64,000 bases of DNA from Streptomyces sp. WMMC500 (GTDB lineage: Bacteria; Actinomycetota; Actinomycetes; Streptomycetales; Streptomycetaceae): the NCBI RefSeq assembly GCF_027497195.1, contig NZ_CP114905.1, positions 3,210,001 through 3,274,000 of the forward strand, in the 5' to 3' direction. The notes below the pieces were generated by a model, which worked only from the letters and a program-made list of their open reading frames with translations, was not told where the DNA came from and did not search any database. The position numbers were made by a program, and so were the translations under genes. Positions 1 to 8,962 of this stretch are shown here, piece after piece (the stretch's first letter is position 1; each line of letters begins with the position of its first letter).

Positions 1-24
1 GTGGGCGGTCGTATCCTCGGCACC

Positions 25-1461
25 ATGAGCCAGCCCGCTGACCGGTCCCCGGCAGAACGCCCCGCATCCGACGGCTTCCGCACCGAGCACGACTCGATGG
101 GCGAGGTCCGCGTCCCCGCGGGCGCCAAGTGGCGCGCCCAGACGCAGCGCGCCGTGGAGAACTTCCCGGTCTCCGGGCTGCGCCTGGAGTCCGCGCACAT
201 CGCCGCGCTGGCCCGGATCAAGGCCGCCGCGGCGAAGGTCAACGCCGAGCTGGGCGTGCTCGACCAGGAGATCGCCGTAGCCGTGCAGGCGGCGGCGGAG
301 GAGGTCGCGGCGGGCCGCTGGGACGCCGAGTTCCCGGTCGACGTCTTCCAGACCGGCTCCGGCACGTCGTCGAACATGAACATGAACGAGGTGCTGGCCA
401 CCCTCGCGCAGGAGAAGCTGGGCCCCGGTGGACCGGTGGTCCACCCCAACGACCACGTCAACGCCAGCCAGTCGTCGAACGACACGTTCCCCTCCTCCAT
501 CCACATCGCCGCCACCGGCGCGGTCGTGCAGGACCTGATCCCCGCGCTGACGCACCTCCAGGCGGCGCTCGCGGGCAAGGCGGAGGAGTTCGCGGAGGTG
601 GTGAAGTCGGGGCGTACGCACCTGATGGACGCCACGCCCGTCACCCTCGGCCAGGAGTTCGCGGGCTACGCCGCCCAGGTCGGCACCGGCGTCGAGCGGC
701 TGCACGCCTCGCTGCCGCGGCTGGCGGAGCTGCCCCTCGGCGGCACCGCGGTCGGTACGGGCATCAACACCCCGCCCGGCTTCGCCGCCGCCGTCATCGC
801 CGAGGTGGCGCGCGCCACCGGGCTGCCCCTGACCGAGGCCCGCGACCACTTCGAGGCGCAGGGGGCCCGCGACGGCCTGGTGGAGACCTCGGGCCAGTTG
901 CGCACCATCGCGGTCGGGCTCACCAAGATCTGCAACGACCTGCGCTGGATGGGCTCGGGGCCGCGCACGGGTCTGGCCGAGATCGCCCTGCCCGACCTCC
1001 AGCCCGGCTCGTCGATCATGCCGGGCAAGGTGAACCCGGTGATCCCCGAGGCGGTGCTGATGGTCTGCGCCCAGGTCGTCGGGAACGACGTGACGGTCAC
1101 CACCGCCGGCGCCTCCGGCAACTTCGAGTTGAACGTGATGCTGCCCGTCCTCGCCCGCAACGTGCTGGAGTCCGTCCGGCTGCTGGCCAACGCCGCACGC
1201 CTGCTCGCCGACCGTGCGGTCGACGGCATCACGGCGCACGCGGGCCGCGCCCGCGAGTACGCGGAGTCCTCTCCGTCCGTCGTCACGCCGCTCAACCGGT
1301 ACCTGGGCTACGAGGAGGCGGCCGAGGTCGCGAAGAAATCGCTGGCCGAGCGCAAGACGATCCGCGAGGTGGTCCTCGAGGGCGGGTACGTCGAGCGCGG
1401 GCTGCTCACGGAGGAGCAGTTGGACGCCGCCCTGGACGTGCTGAGGATGACCCGGCCGTGA
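25..1461 (+). CDS. fumC: Fumarate hydratase class II
   Basis: Homotetrameric, iron-independent fumarase of the TCA cycle that interconverts fumarate and (S)-malate in the cytosol. The 478-residue product has the usual class II length. It carries the fumarase/aspartase superfamily signature [12 protein letters not shown] in its second half (the mobile loop with the catalytic serine) and the substrate-contact segments [14 protein letters not shown] and [13 protein letters not shown] chose the ATG at 25 because the preceding in-frame GTG at position 1 sits at the window edge and would add eight residues without recognisable family sequence; a start further upstream cannot be seen. The next gene begins 24 bp downstream but appears to have its own promoter. 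Confidence 0.95.
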   Translation: MSQPADRSPAERPASDGFRTEHDSMGEVRVPAGAKWRAQTQRAVENFPVSGLRLESAHIAALARIKAAAAKVNAELGVLDQEIAVAVQAAAEEVAAGRWDAEFPVDVFQTGSGTSSNMNMNEVLATLAQEKLGPGGPVVHPNDHVNASQSSNDTFPSSIHIAATGAVVQDLIPALTHLQAALAGKAEEFAEVVKSGRTHLMDATPVTLGQEFAGYAAQVGTGVERLHASLPRLAELPLGGTAVGTGINTPPGFAAAVIAEVARATGLPLTEARDHFEAQGARDGLVETSGQLRTIAVGLTKICNDLRWMGSGPRTGLAEIALPDLQPGSSIMPGKVNPVIPEAVLMVCAQVVGNDVTVTTAGASGNFELNVMLPVLARNVLESVRLLANAARLLADRAVDGITAHAGRAREYAESSPSVVTPLNRYLGYEEAAEVAKKSLAERKTIREVVLEGGYVERGLLTEEQLDAALDVLRMTRP

Positions 1462-1473
1462 GGCGCCGCTCGA

Positions 1474-1479
1474 TACCAT
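1474..1479 (+). promoter_or_regulatory. -10 box of a likely leaderless promoter (DUF402 gene)
   Basis: TACCAT matches the actinobacterial -10 consensus TANNNT and lies exactly 6 nt before the ATG at 1486. This would place the transcription start on the start codon. No Shine-Dalgarno sequence is visible before that ATG. This is an inference from spacing only. Confidence 0.5.
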
Positions 1480-1485
1480 CGTCGG

Positions 1486-2217
1486 ATGCACGGGCCAGAC
1501 GCGACGCTTGACAGCGCCGAGAACGCCTCAGGCGGCCGGTGGACGCCCGGAGACCACATCCTCTGGCGCTACCGCGCCGGGAAGCCCAGGACGCCCGGGA
1601 CGGCCGGCGGCGCCGGCCGGCTGGGCCGTACCGTGGCCGTCTGCCGCCCGGTGACCGTCGTCCGCGACGACGCAGAGACGCTCGCCGTCTGGGTGGCGCC
1701 GGACACCGAGTGCGTACGCCCCGTGCTCGCCGACGGCACCGAGCTGCACCGCGAGCCGCTGGCCACCCGCTACACCAAGCCGCACCGGCCGCTGCGCACC
1801 CGCTGGTCCGGCGCCGGGGTGCTGAAGCTGGCCCGGCCCGGCGAGCCGTGGTCCGTCTGGCTGTTCTGGGAAAACGACTGGACCTTCAGGTCCTTCTACG
1901 TCAACCTCGAAGCGCCCCGGGTGCGCTGGGCCGGGGGCGTCGACTCCGAGGACCACTACCTGGATCTCGTCGTCCACCCGGACCGCTCGTGGGAGTGGCG
2001 GGACGAGGACGAGTTCGCCGCCGCGCAGCGGGCGGGGCTGATGTCGGCCGCGCGGGCCGCGGCCGTACGTGACGCCGGCCTGCGGGCGGTCGACGCGGTC
2101 GGGGCGTGGGGGCCGCCGTTCTCGGCAGAATGGGAGCGCTGGCGGCCCGACCCGAAGTGGACAGTTCCGCTTCTTCCGGCGGATTGGGACCGCACGCCGG
2201 CGCGCTTGTCTTCATGA
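1486..2217 (+). CDS. DUF402 domain-containing protein
   Basis: A 243-residue soluble protein with a DUF402 domain. The recognisable core is the C-terminal half, where SFYVNLEAP is followed by a segment giving the acidic pattern DHYLDLVVHPD and then WEWRDEDEF; the acidic side chains in these segments are the predicted metal/phosphate-binding residues of this fold. Some family members are nucleoside tri- or diphosphatases or RNA-associated proteins, but the substrate here cannot be read from sequence. The start is the ATG at 1486, 6 nt after a -10-like TACCAT, so the mRNA is probably leaderless and independent of fumC upstream. Confidence 0.8.
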   Translation: MHGPDATLDSAENASGGRWTPGDHILWRYRAGKPRTPGTAGGAGRLGRTVAVCRPVTVVRDDAETLAVWVAPDTECVRPVLADGTELHREPLATRYTKPHRPLRTRWSGAGVLKLARPGEPWSVWLFWENDWTFRSFYVNLEAPRVRWAGGVDSEDHYLDLVVHPDRSWEWRDEDEFAAAQRAGLMSAARAAAVRDAGLRAVDAVGAWGPPFSAEWERWRPDPKWTVPLLPADWDRTPARLSS

Positions 2218-2222
2218 GCCTC

Positions 2223-2253
2223 TTGCTGCGCCCCGGTAGGTCAAACGTAGGAT
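2223..2253 (+). promoter_or_regulatory. Candidate promoter of the SpoIIE-type phosphatase gene
   Basis: TTGCTG (2223-2228) and TAGGAT (2248-2253) are separated by 19 bp and lie about 55 bp before the phosphatase start. The -10 fits TANNNT well; the -35 is weaker and the spacing slightly long. Confidence 0.35.
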
Positions 2254-2307
2254 CGACGTCCACAGCACCGCAGTGCCCACAACTCAACCCGCCCTGTGGA
2301 GACTTGG

Positions 2308-4362
2308 GTGGAACGGCCGGATGGACGGTACCGACACGTGACGGAGCGCGACAGGCGGCGGGCAGCCGCCGAGCGGACGGAGTCCGGCAACACCCTTGCC
2401 GCCTCCGGCACGGACGAGGCGGTGGCGCCGACCGCGGCCACCGCGGGTTCCGGCGACGCCATCCCCGACCCGCGTGACTCCCTGCACCGCGCGAAGGCGG
2501 CGCAGCCCGCGACGTCCCCGGCGGACGCCACGGGCGGCGTGCCGGCGCACCAGGGGGCCGACGACACGCCCAGCGGCGGCCGGCCGCGCCCTCAGCCGGG
2601 CGCCGGCCACGACGCGGAGCCGGGCCGTGCGGCGGGCCGGCCGCCCGAGGAGGACGCCGCGTCGGCGCGGCTGCGGTTCCTCGGCGCGGCGACCCGCCGG
2701 ATCGCCCGGGGCATCGACCTGGACGAGATCGTCCTCGGCCTGTGCCGCTCCGTCGTCCCGTCCTTCGCCGACGCGATCCTCGTCTACCTGCGCGACCCGC
2801 TGCCGGTCGGCGACGAGCAGCCGACGGAGCCGTTCCGGCTGCGGCTGCGGCGGACGGACCGGATCACCGACGGCGTGGAGGACGTCGACAGCATGGGCGG
2901 CAGCCGGCTGCTGCCCGCGGCGGCGGAGCCGGAGGCGCCGGGTCTGGGCGCGGCCGAGCAGGTCGACGTCGTACGGGCCGGGGCGCTGCTCGAAGTGCTG
3001 CGCGGCGTCCGCCCGGTGTTCGGCGAGACGCTGGCCGCCCGCGCCGCGCTCATCGAACTGCTGGGCCGCGAGAGCCCGCTGGCGAACGCGCCGGCCGACA
3101 AGCGCACCATCGTCGCCCCGCTGCGCGGCCGGCGCCGGGTGATCGGGGTGGCGGTGCTCGTACGGGGTCCGGCGCGGCCCGCGTACGGGCAGGACGACCT
3201 GCTGATCGCCGCCCAACTGGCCACGCACACGGCCCTCGGTGTCGACAAAGCGGTGATCTACGACCGCGAGGCGTACATCGCGGACCAGTTGCAGCGCACG
3301 ATGCTGCCCGAGTACCTGCCGGAGCCCACCGGCGTCCGCCTCGCCAGCCGCTACCGGCCCGCGGCCGAGACCGCGCGGGTCGGCGGCGACTGGTACGACG
3401 CCATCCCGCTGCCCGGCAGCCGGGTCGCGCTCGTCGTCGGCGACGTCATGGGCCACTCGGTGACTTCGGCGGCGATCATGGGCCAGTTGCGTACCGCGGC
3501 GCAGACGCTCGCCCAGCTCGACCTGCCGCCCCAGGAGGTGCTGCACCACCTCGACGAGCAGGCGCAGCGCCTCGGCGACGACCGCATGGCCACGTGCCTG
3601 TACGCCGTCTACGACCCGATCGCGCACACGCTCACCGCCTCCAACGCCGGCCACCCGCCGCCCGTGCTGCTCCGCCGCGACGGCGCCAGCGAGGTGCTGG
3701 ACGTACCGCCGGGGGCGCCGATCGGCGTGGGCGGTGTGGGCTTCGAGGCGGTGGAGCTGCAGGCGCCGCAGGGCTCGACGCTGCTGCTGTACACGGACGG
3801 TCTGGTCGAATCCCGGCTGATGGACGTCTCCACGGGCATCGACCAGTTGTGCGCCCGTCTGACCCGCACGGCGGCGCTCACCGGCCCCGGCAACCCGCCG
3901 CCGCTGGAGCCGCTCTGCGACGAGGTGCTGGACGTCCTCGGCCCGGGCGACCGCGACGACGACATCGCCCTGCTGGCGGCGCGGCTCGACGGCATAGCGC
4001 CGAGCGCGGCGGCGCAGTGGTCGCTGGACCCGCGGGCGCAGGCGCCGCGCGAGGCGCGGTCGCTGGCGCGGGGGGCGCTGGCGGGCTGGGGCCTTGAGGA
4101 GCTGACGGACATCGTGGAGCTGCTGGTGAGCGAGGTGGTGACGAACGCGGTCCGCTACGCCCAGCGGCCGGTGACGCTGCGCCTGGTGCACACGGACAGG
4201 CTGCGGTGCGAGGTGGTGGACGACGTCCCGCAGTTGCCGCGGATGCGGCGGGCGGGGCCGGCGGACGAGGGGGGCCGGGGGATGTTCCTGGTCAACAAGC
4301 TGGCCCGGCACTGGGGCGCGGAGCGCCTGAGTGTGGGCAAGGTGGTGTGGTTCGAGATCTGA
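2308..4362 (+). CDS. GAF-PP2C (SpoIIE-type) phosphatase with C-terminal histidine-kinase-like ATPase
   Basis: About 684 residues. After a low-complexity N-terminal region (to about 115) come a GAF-like sensor domain (about 120-325), a PPM/SpoIIE phosphatase domain (about 340-550) and an anti-sigma-type HATPase_c domain (about 565-684). The phosphatase metal motifs are visible in VGGDWYDAIPL, VGDVMGHSV, SNAGHPPPVLL and the C-terminal GDRDDDIALL. The ATPase domain has the N-box VVTNAVRYAQ and a glycine box DEGGRGMFLVNKLA. In Streptomyces such proteins act in partner-switching networks controlling anti-sigma-factor antagonists. I prefer the GTG at 2308 because GGAG lies 6-7 nt upstream; the in-frame GTG at 2296 is the alternative. 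The sensed ligand is unknown. Confidence 0.88.
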   Translation: MERPDGRYRHVTERDRRRAAAERTESGNTLAASGTDEAVAPTAATAGSGDAIPDPRDSLHRAKAAQPATSPADATGGVPAHQGADDTPSGGRPRPQPGAGHDAEPGRAAGRPPEEDAASARLRFLGAATRRIARGIDLDEIVLGLCRSVVPSFADAILVYLRDPLPVGDEQPTEPFRLRLRRTDRITDGVEDVDSMGGSRLLPAAAEPEAPGLGAAEQVDVVRAGALLEVLRGVRPVFGETLAARAALIELLGRESPLANAPADKRTIVAPLRGRRRVIGVAVLVRGPARPAYGQDDLLIAAQLATHTALGVDKAVIYDREAYIADQLQRTMLPEYLPEPTGVRLASRYRPAAETARVGGDWYDAIPLPGSRVALVVGDVMGHSVTSAAIMGQLRTAAQTLAQLDLPPQEVLHHLDEQAQRLGDDRMATCLYAVYDPIAHTLTASNAGHPPPVLLRRDGASEVLDVPPGAPIGVGGVGFEAVELQAPQGSTLLLYTDGLVESRLMDVSTGIDQLCARLTRTAALTGPGNPPPLEPLCDEVLDVLGPGDRDDDIALLAARLDGIAPSAAAQWSLDPRAQAPREARSLARGALAGWGLEELTDIVELLVSEVVTNAVRYAQRPVTLRLVHTDRLRCEVVDDVPQLPRMRRAGPADEGGRGMFLVNKLARHWGAERLSVGKVVWFEI

Positions 4363-4439
4363 GGTGGCGCGGCCGACGCCGTGGGCAGCGGCTGGGGCTG
4401 CCCGGTCTGTGGCTACGGCCGTACGCGCTGGGCCCCGGC

Positions 4440-4810
4440 AGGGGGTGTTTCCCCGACCCCGCCCCTTCCCGAAACTCGGGGGGCTCCGCCCCCCGAGACC
4501 CCCCGGGCCCGAGCACCTGCGGCGCCGGCCGAGCGCGCCGCCCGCGGACCGGGCGGCGGGCAGCTCCCCTTCCCGAAGTTCAGGGGCTCCGCCCCCGAGA
4601 CCCCCGGCCCGAGCGCCTTCGGCGCCGGCCGAGCACGCCGCCCGCGGACCCTGCTGTCCCGCGCCGCAGGCGCGGGCGGCGGGGTCCGGGGCAGAGCCCG
4701 GGGCCGGCGCCGAAAGGCGCCCGGGTCCAGAGCCCCGCGGGCCGGCGCCGCAGGTGCCCGCGTTCGGGGTCCCGGGGCGGAGCCCCGGGTTCGCGGAGGG
4801 GCGGGGTGGG
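4440..4810. repeat. Palindrome-rich spacer with a near-identical 43-bp repeat pair
   Basis: The 459-bp gap between two convergent genes has no convincing gene. It holds G-run/C-run palindromes built around CTCCG: 4475-4497 (9-bp arms), 4583-4595, and 4771-4789 with arms CCCGGGGC/GCCCCGGG. Two 43-bp segments at 4508-4550 and 4608-4650 differ at only three positions and lie exactly 100 bp apart. Such GGGGCTCCGCCCC elements are common between convergent genes in streptomycetes and could act as bidirectional terminators or REP-like elements. Confidence 0.7.
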
Positions 4811-4821
4811 GGAATTGCCCC

Positions 4822-6099
4822 TCAGCCGCAACCCGGCAGCGGGGGCAGTGTCGAGGTTCGGGTGAGTTGGACGACGTCCTTTGCCTCCGCCGCCTTCGCC
4901 TCCCCCTCCGGGTACGCCACCCCCAGCCCGCCGTCCCGCGCCAGCGCGTACCCGTACCGTGGCGTGATCCGCGTGTACGACCGCGAGCGCAGGTCCAGTG
5001 CCCACGCCGCCTCCGTCGTACGCCACGTCACCACCTCCCCGCTCACCCCCACCTGGTCGATGCCCCCCAGCTCCGGCTCCGGCACCGCCCCGCCGCCCTC
5101 GCCCCGGACCAGCGCCAGCGGCTTCGGCCAGCCCTCGCGCCACACGTACAGCCGCGGGCGGTCCGCGTCGCCGCCCGCCCACGCCCACGTACGGCCGTCC
5201 GACGCCACGTACCGGACGTTGCGCAGGCCCGCGATCGGGCCCGGCAGCTCCGCGCGGCGCATTGTGTCCATCGAGACCGCCGCGAGGCGGGTCTCCGGCC
5301 GGCCCGAGGAAGACTCCCCCTGGCGCAGCCACACCAGCAGGCCGCCCGCCGCGAACGGCGTGTCGACGACGCCCTCGTACACCGTCCGCCGCTCGCCGCC
5401 GGGGCCCAGGTCCCGTGCGTACACCGCCGAGCGGCCGCCGCCCGTGCCCTGCGCCCAGAACAGCCGCCCCGACCGCACCACCGCCTGCACGAACGGCCCC
5501 GGCACCGCGCTCTGCCCGCCTTCCGCCGCCTCCGCCGCCGCCTCCGCGACCGCCTCCCGCCGCCCGGTCGTCGCGTCCCAGGCGTAGAGCGTCCAGAGGC
5601 TCTCCAGGCGCCGGCCCTCGACGACGTCGAAAACCAGCCACCGCCCGTCGAAGTCCGCGCTGCCCAACTGGTGTTCCACCGGGTCGGCGAGGCGCATCAC
5701 CGACCGCTGCTCGTCCCCCTCCCGCAGCACGACCGACCGCCCGTCCCCCGACGCCGAAGCCGACGCGGCCGCCGTCGACTGCAGCACCGCCCACCCGGCC
5801 CCCGGGCCGACCTCGGTGAGCACCGTCCGCTCCCCCCGGGGCGCCGGGACCCGCCCGTCCGCCAGCGCGTCCGACCACCCGTCCGGCAGCGCCACCTCGC
5901 ACGCCCGGTCCCGTACGGGCTCTCCGGTCGGCGGCGCCGCCGTGGAAGGCGCCGCCGTGCGCGTACGCGAAGGACCGTCGCCGTCGCCGCCTCCCGACGA
6001 GCACGCGGGCGTGCCCGCCAGGAGGACGGCCGCACCCAGCGCGGCGGCTACGCCGCGGGCGCGGAGCGCGACGGGCCGGGGCTCACCAGACGTACCCAC
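4822..6099 (-). CDS. Putative lipoprotein, beta-propeller-like
   Basis: A 425-residue exported protein. A short basic N-terminus, a hydrophobic stretch and the lipobox LAGTPAC (Cys at about residue 33) indicate a lipoprotein anchored outside the cytoplasmic membrane; a Ser/Thr/Pro-rich linker follows. The body has repeated short segments alternating Trp-containing strands and small loops (RWLVFDVVEG, LLVWLRQGE, GRTWAWAGG), which suggests a beta-propeller, but I cannot name the family. The GTG start at 6099 overlaps the end of the upstream C39-like gene by 17 bp, so the two are probably co-translated. A shorter start remains possible. Confidence 0.7.
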   Translation of the reverse strand: MGTSGEPRPVALRARGVAAALGAAVLLAGTPACSSGGGDGDGPSRTRTAAPSTAAPPTGEPVRDRACEVALPDGWSDALADGRVPAPRGERTVLTEVGPGAGWAVLQSTAAASASASGDGRSVVLREGDEQRSVMRLADPVEHQLGSADFDGRWLVFDVVEGRRLESLWTLYAWDATTGRREAVAEAAAEAAEGGQSAVPGPFVQAVVRSGRLFWAQGTGGGRSAVYARDLGPGGERRTVYEGVVDTPFAAGGLLVWLRQGESSSGRPETRLAAVSMDTMRRAELPGPIAGLRNVRYVASDGRTWAWAGGDADRPRLYVWREGWPKPLALVRGEGGGAVPEPELGGIDQVGVSGEVVTWRTTEAAWALDLRSRSYTRITPRYGYALARDGGLGVAYPEGEAKAAEAKDVVQLTRTSTLPPLPGCG

Positions 6100-6949
6100 G
6101 ACCGCCCATGATGGTGGTGAGGGTGTCCGACGAGATGGTCGCCGTACGCGGCACGCTGCCAGCCCACGAGATGACGCTCGTCGGCACCCCGCCCACCGGG
6201 TCGCGGTACTGCGCGGTGCGCGCGCCGTCGTCGCTGTGGCCGTCGATCGACACCCAGTGGAATATCTCCCGGTTCGGGTGCCCGACGAGGTGCGGCCCGC
6301 CGACGACCTCCCAGGCGTTGCCCGCGATGGCGTAGTCGCCGGACGTGTTGTGCACGAGGTGGTCGCGGAAGTTGGCCTTGTCCGTCGCGCTCGGCGTGTA
6401 CGGCAGCGCCTTCGGCACGTAGCCGGCGCCGGGCAGGCGGTGGTTGAGCACGTCGGGGACGGGATAGCCGGTCGGGTTGGGGACGTTCGCGTTGATGCCG
6501 TACCAGGCGGTCCCGGAGGAGTTCGTACGAAGCTCGCTGCCGGCCTGCGTCTGGGACCTGTTGCCGACCTCGTCGCGCGCGGACTGCGTGATCACGAGGG
6601 TGGCGGGGCCGCAGTAGTAGGAGTTGATCTGCGACTGCTGTACGGCGCCGGAGGAGACGATCGCCGCCGCCCCGGCGTCGCCGCTCGCGGCGTACCGCTG
6701 CGCCGACTGCCGCGCCGCGCCCTGCGCCGCGGCCGACTTCTCGGCCAGCAGCCGCTGCTGCTGCGCCGTCAGCCGCTCGGCCGGCAGGGTGTCGGTGCGC
6801 TCCTTGTACGCACCGGCCGCATCGGCCGCACCGGCTGCGCCCGCCGCCGGGCCCGGCTCCGCCGCCTGCGCGGGGCCTCCGGTCAGCGCGAGGGCGGCGA
6901 CGAGCAGTCCGCCGGCTCCGGCCGCGGACACGACTCGCATAGTGGACAT
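6083..6949 (-). CDS. Secreted C39-like peptidase-fold protein
   Basis: A 288-residue protein with a classical signal peptide (MSTMRVVSAAGAGGLLVAAL to AQAA, about 30 residues) and an Ala/Gln-rich segment. The C-terminal C39-like domain starts at INSYYCGPATLVI, which carries the papain-fold Cys. The candidate catalytic His lies in EIFHWVSIDGHSDDG, and an Asp follows in YRDPVGG. The family includes bacteriocin-processing peptidases and many secreted proteins of unknown substrate; nothing nearby indicates a bacteriocin. The ATG at 6949 has GGAG 8 nt upstream and is clearly better than longer in-frame options. It overlaps the downstream lipoprotein gene by 17 bp, suggesting a two-gene operon for exported proteins. 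Confidence 0.8.
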   Translation of the reverse strand: MSTMRVVSAAGAGGLLVAALALTGGPAQAAEPGPAAGAAGAADAAGAYKERTDTLPAERLTAQQQRLLAEKSAAAQGAARQSAQRYAASGDAGAAAIVSSGAVQQSQINSYYCGPATLVITQSARDEVGNRSQTQAGSELRTNSSGTAWYGINANVPNPTGYPVPDVLNHRLPGAGYVPKALPYTPSATDKANFRDHLVHNTSGDYAIAGNAWEVVGGPHLVGHPNREIFHWVSIDGHSDDGARTAQYRDPVGGVPTSVISWAGSVPRTATISSDTLTTIMGGRGYVW

Positions 6950-7078
6950 CGCTGTCTCCTGTCGTTCGTGGGGGTGACACGGGGACGGTGATGCCGGCGT
7001 CTGCTCCCGCAGGCGGCTCCATTCTGGCCGGTGGAGACGGCCTCCCGGAAGAGGGCATGACAACCCCTGCCCAAAATC

Positions 7079-7098
7079 TGCTATCACTTTGCTAGACT
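7079..7098 (+). promoter_or_regulatory. Promoter region of the SPFH-RHH operon with TGCTA direct repeats
   Basis: TGCTA occurs at 7079-7083 and 7090-7094, exactly 11 bp apart, which puts both copies on the same DNA face. The second copy overlaps a good -10 box TAGACT (7093-7098). Ribbon-helix-helix regulators often bind such directly repeated half-sites, and the second gene of the operon encodes one, so autoregulation is plausible. Confidence 0.45.
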
Positions 7099-7135
7099 CG
7101 CCACCACCACACAGGAACGAGAACGGGGACCTCAC

Positions 7136-8119
7136 ATGACCGACCGACCGCACGACCAGCACCCCGCCTCCGGCCCCACCCCCGGCCCCGCCGCCGACCC
7201 CGGCGCCCCGCCCGAGATGCCCGCCCCGCCCGTCGCCGAGCGGCGGGCGAACAGCATCGGCGGCGCCCTCGCCCTGGTCCTCGGCCTCGTCGGCGCCCTC
7301 GTCGGCGCCGGCCTGCTCGTCCTCGGCATCGCCCTGGCGGGCGACGGCACCCCCGCCGCCGGCGTCCCCGTCCTCGTCTTCGGCGCGCTGCTCTTCCTCG
7401 CCTCTCTCGTCGCGATGGCCGGCCTGAACATGGTCGAACCCGGCGAGGCCCGCGTCGTGCAGCTCTTCGGCCGCTACACCGGCACCATCCGCGACGACGG
7501 CCTGCGCTGGGTCAACCCGCTCACCACCCGCCGCAAGGTCTCCACCCGGGTGCGCAACCACGAGACCGCCGTCCTCAAGGTCAACGACGCCCGCGGCAAC
7601 CCCATCGAGCTGGCCGCCGTCGTCGTCTGGCAGGTCGAGGACACCGCGCAGGCGGTCTTCGCCGTCGACGACTTCACCGAGTTCGTCGCCACCCAGACCG
7701 AGACCGCCGTGCGGCACATCGCCATCGAGTACCCGTACGACGCCTACGAGGACGACGAGCTGTCGCTGCGCGCCGACGCCGAGGAGATCACCGAGAAGCT
7801 GGCCGAGGAGCTGACCGCCCGGATCCAGGCCGCCGGGGTGCGCATCATCGAGTCGCGCTTCACGCACCTCGCGTACGCGCCGGAGATCGCCTCCGCGATG
7901 CTCCAGCGCCAGCAGGCAGGCGCCGTGGTCGCCGCGCGCCGGGAGATCGTGGACGGGGCGGTGGGCATGGTCGAGGACGCGCTCGCCCGGCTCACCCGGC
8001 AGGACATCGTCGAGCTGGACGAGGAGCGCAAGGCGGCGATGGTCGGCAACCTCATGGTCGTCCTCTGCGGCGACCGCGCCCCCCAGCCCGTCCTCAACAC
8101 CGGCTCCCTCTACCAGTGA
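7136..8119 (+). CDS. SPFH/Band 7 (stomatin-like) membrane protein
   Basis: A 327-residue protein. A Pro-rich cytoplasmic N-terminus (1-40) is followed by two closely spaced hydrophobic segments (about 42-65 and 72-100), then an SPFH domain beginning [19 protein letters not shown] and running to about residue 270. It includes [18 protein letters not shown] and the conserved [12 protein letters not shown] helix. SPFH proteins oligomerise into membrane scaffolds at lipid microdomains. The ATG at 7136 has GGGGA about 6 nt upstream. Its stop overlaps the next start by 4 bp (GTGA), so the downstream RHH protein is translationally coupled. Confidence 0.88.
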   Translation: MTDRPHDQHPASGPTPGPAADPGAPPEMPAPPVAERRANSIGGALALVLGLVGALVGAGLLVLGIALAGDGTPAAGVPVLVFGALLFLASLVAMAGLNMVEPGEARVVQLFGRYTGTIRDDGLRWVNPLTTRRKVSTRVRNHETAVLKVNDARGNPIELAAVVVWQVEDTAQAVFAVDDFTEFVATQTETAVRHIAIEYPYDAYEDDELSLRADAEEITEKLAEELTARIQAAGVRIIESRFTHLAYAPEIASAMLQRQQAGAVVAARREIVDGAVGMVEDALARLTRQDIVELDEERKAAMVGNLMVVLCGDRAPQPVLNTGSLYQ

Positions 8120-8346
8120 CCGACGAGAACCCCGACCGCGCCCGCCGGGCCCGGCGCAAACAGGTGCTGCTGCGGCTCGACCCGGCCGTGCACGACGCGC
8201 TGGCCCGGTGGGCGGCGGACGAACTGCGCAGCACCAACGCGCAGATCGACTACCTGCTCCGCCGGGCGCTCACGGAGGCCGGCCGGCTTCCGAAGGACGC
8301 CCGCCCGCACCCCCGCCGCGGCCGTCCAGCCCGCGAGCCGGAGTAG
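8116..8346 (+). CDS. Ribbon-helix-helix (Arc/CopG-like) DNA-binding protein
   Basis: A 76-residue basic protein. After a short Arg-rich N-terminus, KQVLLRLDPAVHDALARWA is a typical beta strand plus first helix of the RHH fold, and NAQIDYLLRRALTEAG the second helix. The C-terminus is Pro/Arg-rich. Translation starts at a GTG overlapping the SPFH stop codon. It is probably a transcriptional repressor rather than an antitoxin, since no toxin gene is adjacent and the partner is a membrane scaffold protein. The likely target is the TGCTA repeats upstream of the SPFH gene. Confidence 0.72.
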   Translation: MTDENPDRARRARRKQVLLRLDPAVHDALARWAADELRSTNAQIDYLLRRALTEAGRLPKDARPHPRRGRPAREPE

Positions 8347-8397
8347 CACACGGCCCCGACACCCAGCCCACCAGGCGTGACTTACTACACACCCCGT

Positions 8398-8430
8398 CTA
8401 TACACGGCAGGTATACACACCGTGTAGAGT
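8398..8430 (+). promoter_or_regulatory. Operator and leaderless promoter of the PadR gene
   Basis: An inverted repeat with arms CTATACACGG (8398-8407) and CCGTGTAGAG (8420-8429), one mismatch and a 12-bp spacer, encloses another TATACAC copy. The right arm overlaps the -10-like TAGAGT (8425-8430), which lies 7 nt before the ATG at 8438. Occupation by a dimer would block transcription. PadR regulators typically bind such long palindromes at their own promoters. Confidence 0.6.
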
Positions 8431-8437
8431 CCTCCGC

Positions 8438-8962
8438 ATGACGATCGGCCACACCCTCCTCGGGCTCCTGGAGTCGGGCCCCCGCCACGGTTACGACCTC
8501 AAGCGCGTCTTCGACGAGCGCTTCGGTCACGACCGCCCGCTGCACTACGGGCAGGTCTACTCCACGATGTCCCGACTGCTGAAGAACGGCCTCGTCGAGG
8601 TCGACGGCGTCGAGCCCGGGGGCGGCCCCGAGCGGAAGCGCTACGCCATCACCGACGCCGGCGTCACCGACGTCGCCGAGTGGCTCGCCACCCCCGAGAA
8701 GCCCGAGCCGTACCTCCAGTCGACCCTGTACACCAAGGTCGTCCTCGCGCTGCTCACCGAACGCGACGCGGCCGAACTCCTCGACGTCCAGCGCGCGGAA
8801 CACCTGCGCCTGATGCGCGAGCTGACCCGTCGCAAGAAGGGCGGCGATCTCGCCGACCAGCTCATCTGCGACCACGCCCTGTTCCATCTCGAGGCCGACC
8901 TGCGGTGGCTGGAGCTCACCGCCGCGCGCCTCGGCAAACTCGCCGCGGAGGTCCGCGCATGA
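8438..8962 (+). CDS. PadR family transcriptional regulator
   Basis: A 174-residue regulator. The N-terminal winged helix has the typical start TIGHTLLGLLESGPRHGYDLKR, the recognition region GQVYSTMSRLLKNGLVEV and the wing GGGPERKRYAITDAG. The C-terminal helical dimerisation domain (about 95-174) is of the long type. The stop overlaps the start of the ABC transporter ATPase by ATGA, so it is the first gene of a three-gene operon and probably represses the transporter until a ligand or drug binds. An imperfect palindrome overlaps its promoter. Confidence 0.9.
   Translation: MTIGHTLLGLLESGPRHGYDLKRVFDERFGHDRPLHYGQVYSTMSRLLKNGLVEVDGVEPGGGPERKRYAITDAGVTDVAEWLATPEKPEPYLQSTLYTKVVLALLTERDAAELLDVQRAEHLRLMRELTRRKKGGDLADQLICDHALFHLEADLRWLELTAARLGKLAAEVRA

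Noticed and set aside
2284..4311. Long minus-strand open frame opposite the SpoIIE-type phosphatase gene
   Set aside because: Arg/Pro/His-rich shadow translation caused by high GC at third positions of the real gene; no domain sense.
8116..8346. Toxin-antitoxin module based on the RHH protein
   Set aside because: No toxin gene is adjacent; the overlapping partner is a clear SPFH protein.
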